64,000 bases of DNA, from the NCBI GenBank assembly GCA_963783235.1, contig CAWAMN010000001.1, forward strand, positions 2,170,001-2,234,000, written 5' to 3'. Each line of letters starts with the position of its first letter. The first letter of the stretch is position 1. Shown here piece after piece: positions 63,635 through 64,000 of this stretch. Position numbers and translations under genes: made by a program. This DNA is from Thiohalomonas sp963783235. GTDB lineage: Bacteria > Pseudomonadota > Gammaproteobacteria > Thiohalomonadales > Thiohalomonadaceae. The notes beneath the pieces were generated by a model. That model was given only the letters and a program-made list of their open reading frames with translations, did no database searches and was not told the origin of the DNA.

Positions 63635-63909
63635 TCGTGCGTATCCTGGGCGAAGGCCAATACCGTCTCAACAGTAACTTCCTGGATCGCCTCAACGAGC
63701 TCGACAACCGCCTGGTTTCCCTGGTGGCTGAAGGCAGCGATGAGGCGTTTCATCCGATTTTCGAGGAAATGCTGGGCCTGGTCCGGGAACGGGGCGAGCC
63801 ACTGCCGATTGAGGAACTCGCCACCTCCGAGGTGATCTTGCCCGACCCTTCCAGCCGTCTGGACGATATCAAGCCGCTGTTCACCGGAGAAGGGGTGGTG
63901 CCCGGGTAA
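63631..63909 (+). CDS. PspA-associated protein (PspAA-like)
   Basis: 92 residues; ATG overlaps the pspA stop by 4 bases. MIVRILGEGQYRLNSNFLDR followed by LNELDNRLVSLV and a conserved PDPSSRLDDI tail matches the PspAA partner known to follow pspA in many bacteria and archaea. Likely a direct partner of PspA; mechanism unknown. Confidence 0.85.
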   Translation: MIVRILGEGQYRLNSNFLDRLNELDNRLVSLVAEGSDEAFHPIFEEMLGLVRERGEPLPIEELATSEVILPDPSSRLDDIKPLFTGEGVVPG

Positions 63910-63932
63910 CTATCGGTCGTAACCAAACCCTG

Positions 63933-64000
63933 TCAGACCGGAATCTCCCACAACGGATACCAACGGCTGGTGTCCTTCTCCATGGGGAGCTCCTTCTCCA
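63933..64000 (-). CDS. C-terminal end of an unidentified protein (partial)
   Basis: A minus-strand frame enters from outside the window and ends MEKDTSRWYPLWEIPV at TGA 63935-63933. The composition is protein-like, with two tryptophans and a typical C-terminus, but 21 residues are too few to name a family. Confidence 0.4.
   Translation of the reverse strand, partial: EKELPMEKDTSRWYPLWEIPV

Noticed and set aside
1..64000. tRNA or rRNA genes
   Set aside because: No cloverleaf or rRNA-like stretch was recognised by eye; a covariance scan would be decisive.

Overview
The window looks like a chromosomal segment of a sulfur-oxidising, nitrate-respiring gammaproteobacterium. It encodes dissimilatory ATP sulfurylase (Sat), APS reductase (AprBA), QmoAB joined to HdrC/HdrB instead of a membrane QmoC, a cytoplasmic-facing SoeABC sulfite dehydrogenase and a complete periplasmic nitrate reductase operon (napFDAGHBC). 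Most of the DNA is GC-rich. The first ~4.2 kb is clearly more AT-rich and holds accessory genes and mobile DNA. No rRNA, tRNA or CRISPR was recognised.

Layout. 1-6.8 kb: an AT-rich accessory patch with an unknown gene cut by an IS10-like element (9-bp target duplication), followed by an IS91-type transposase plus tyrosine recombinase bounded by inverted repeats. 7-10.4 kb: a split class II ribonucleotide reductase (nrdJa, a 73-aa protein, nrdJb), with nrdJa full of frameshifts. 10.7-16.4 kb: a proteostasis cluster (hsp20, cbpA, damaged cbpM, second hsp20, degQ-like protease) invaded by two palindromic tandem-repeat arrays. 16.5-21.5 kb: an FNR-like regulator, a NarL-type two-component pair and a lipoprotein. 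21.5-25.3 kb: a strongly signalled monocistronic gene for a half-size protein resembling the catalytic half of sulfur oxygenase reductase, then a NorD/CbbO-like and a NorQ/CbbQ-like gene with no nitric oxide reductase or RuBisCO nearby. 25.7-44.2 kb: the sulfur core, qmoAB-hdrCB, a three-gene redox group, a YkgJ-type cysteine-cluster gene, aprBA (minus strand), soeABC and sat. 44.3-52.2 kb: the nap operon and divergent moaA, with a perfect FNR box between them. 52.2-64 kb: housekeeping and envelope genes (RNA methyltransferase, HugZ-like, DUF3617, decayed RtcB plus archease, Omp85 protein, TauE exporter, aldehyde dehydrogenase, NDUFA9-like protein, CCA transferase, cNMP-EAL protein, pspA and a partner).

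How it works together (inference from known families): sulfite made inside the cell can be oxidised either by SoeABC directly, or by AprBA plus Sat, which yields ATP by substrate-level phosphorylation; Qmo-HdrCB passes AprBA electrons to the membrane pool. Nap gives a nitrate sink under low oxygen, controlled through the FNR box, and MoaA supplies molybdopterin needed by both NapA and SoeA. The SOR-like protein may add an early sulfur-attack step.

Two cautions. Several conserved genes (nrdJa, aprA, soeA, the YkgJ-like gene, archease, a disulfide oxidoreductase) carry single-base frame changes while keeping conserved residues on both sides; sequence error is the simplest explanation. Many intergenic gaps are filled by palindromic, 7-bp or 9-bp periodic repeats, and by miniature inverted-repeat elements.
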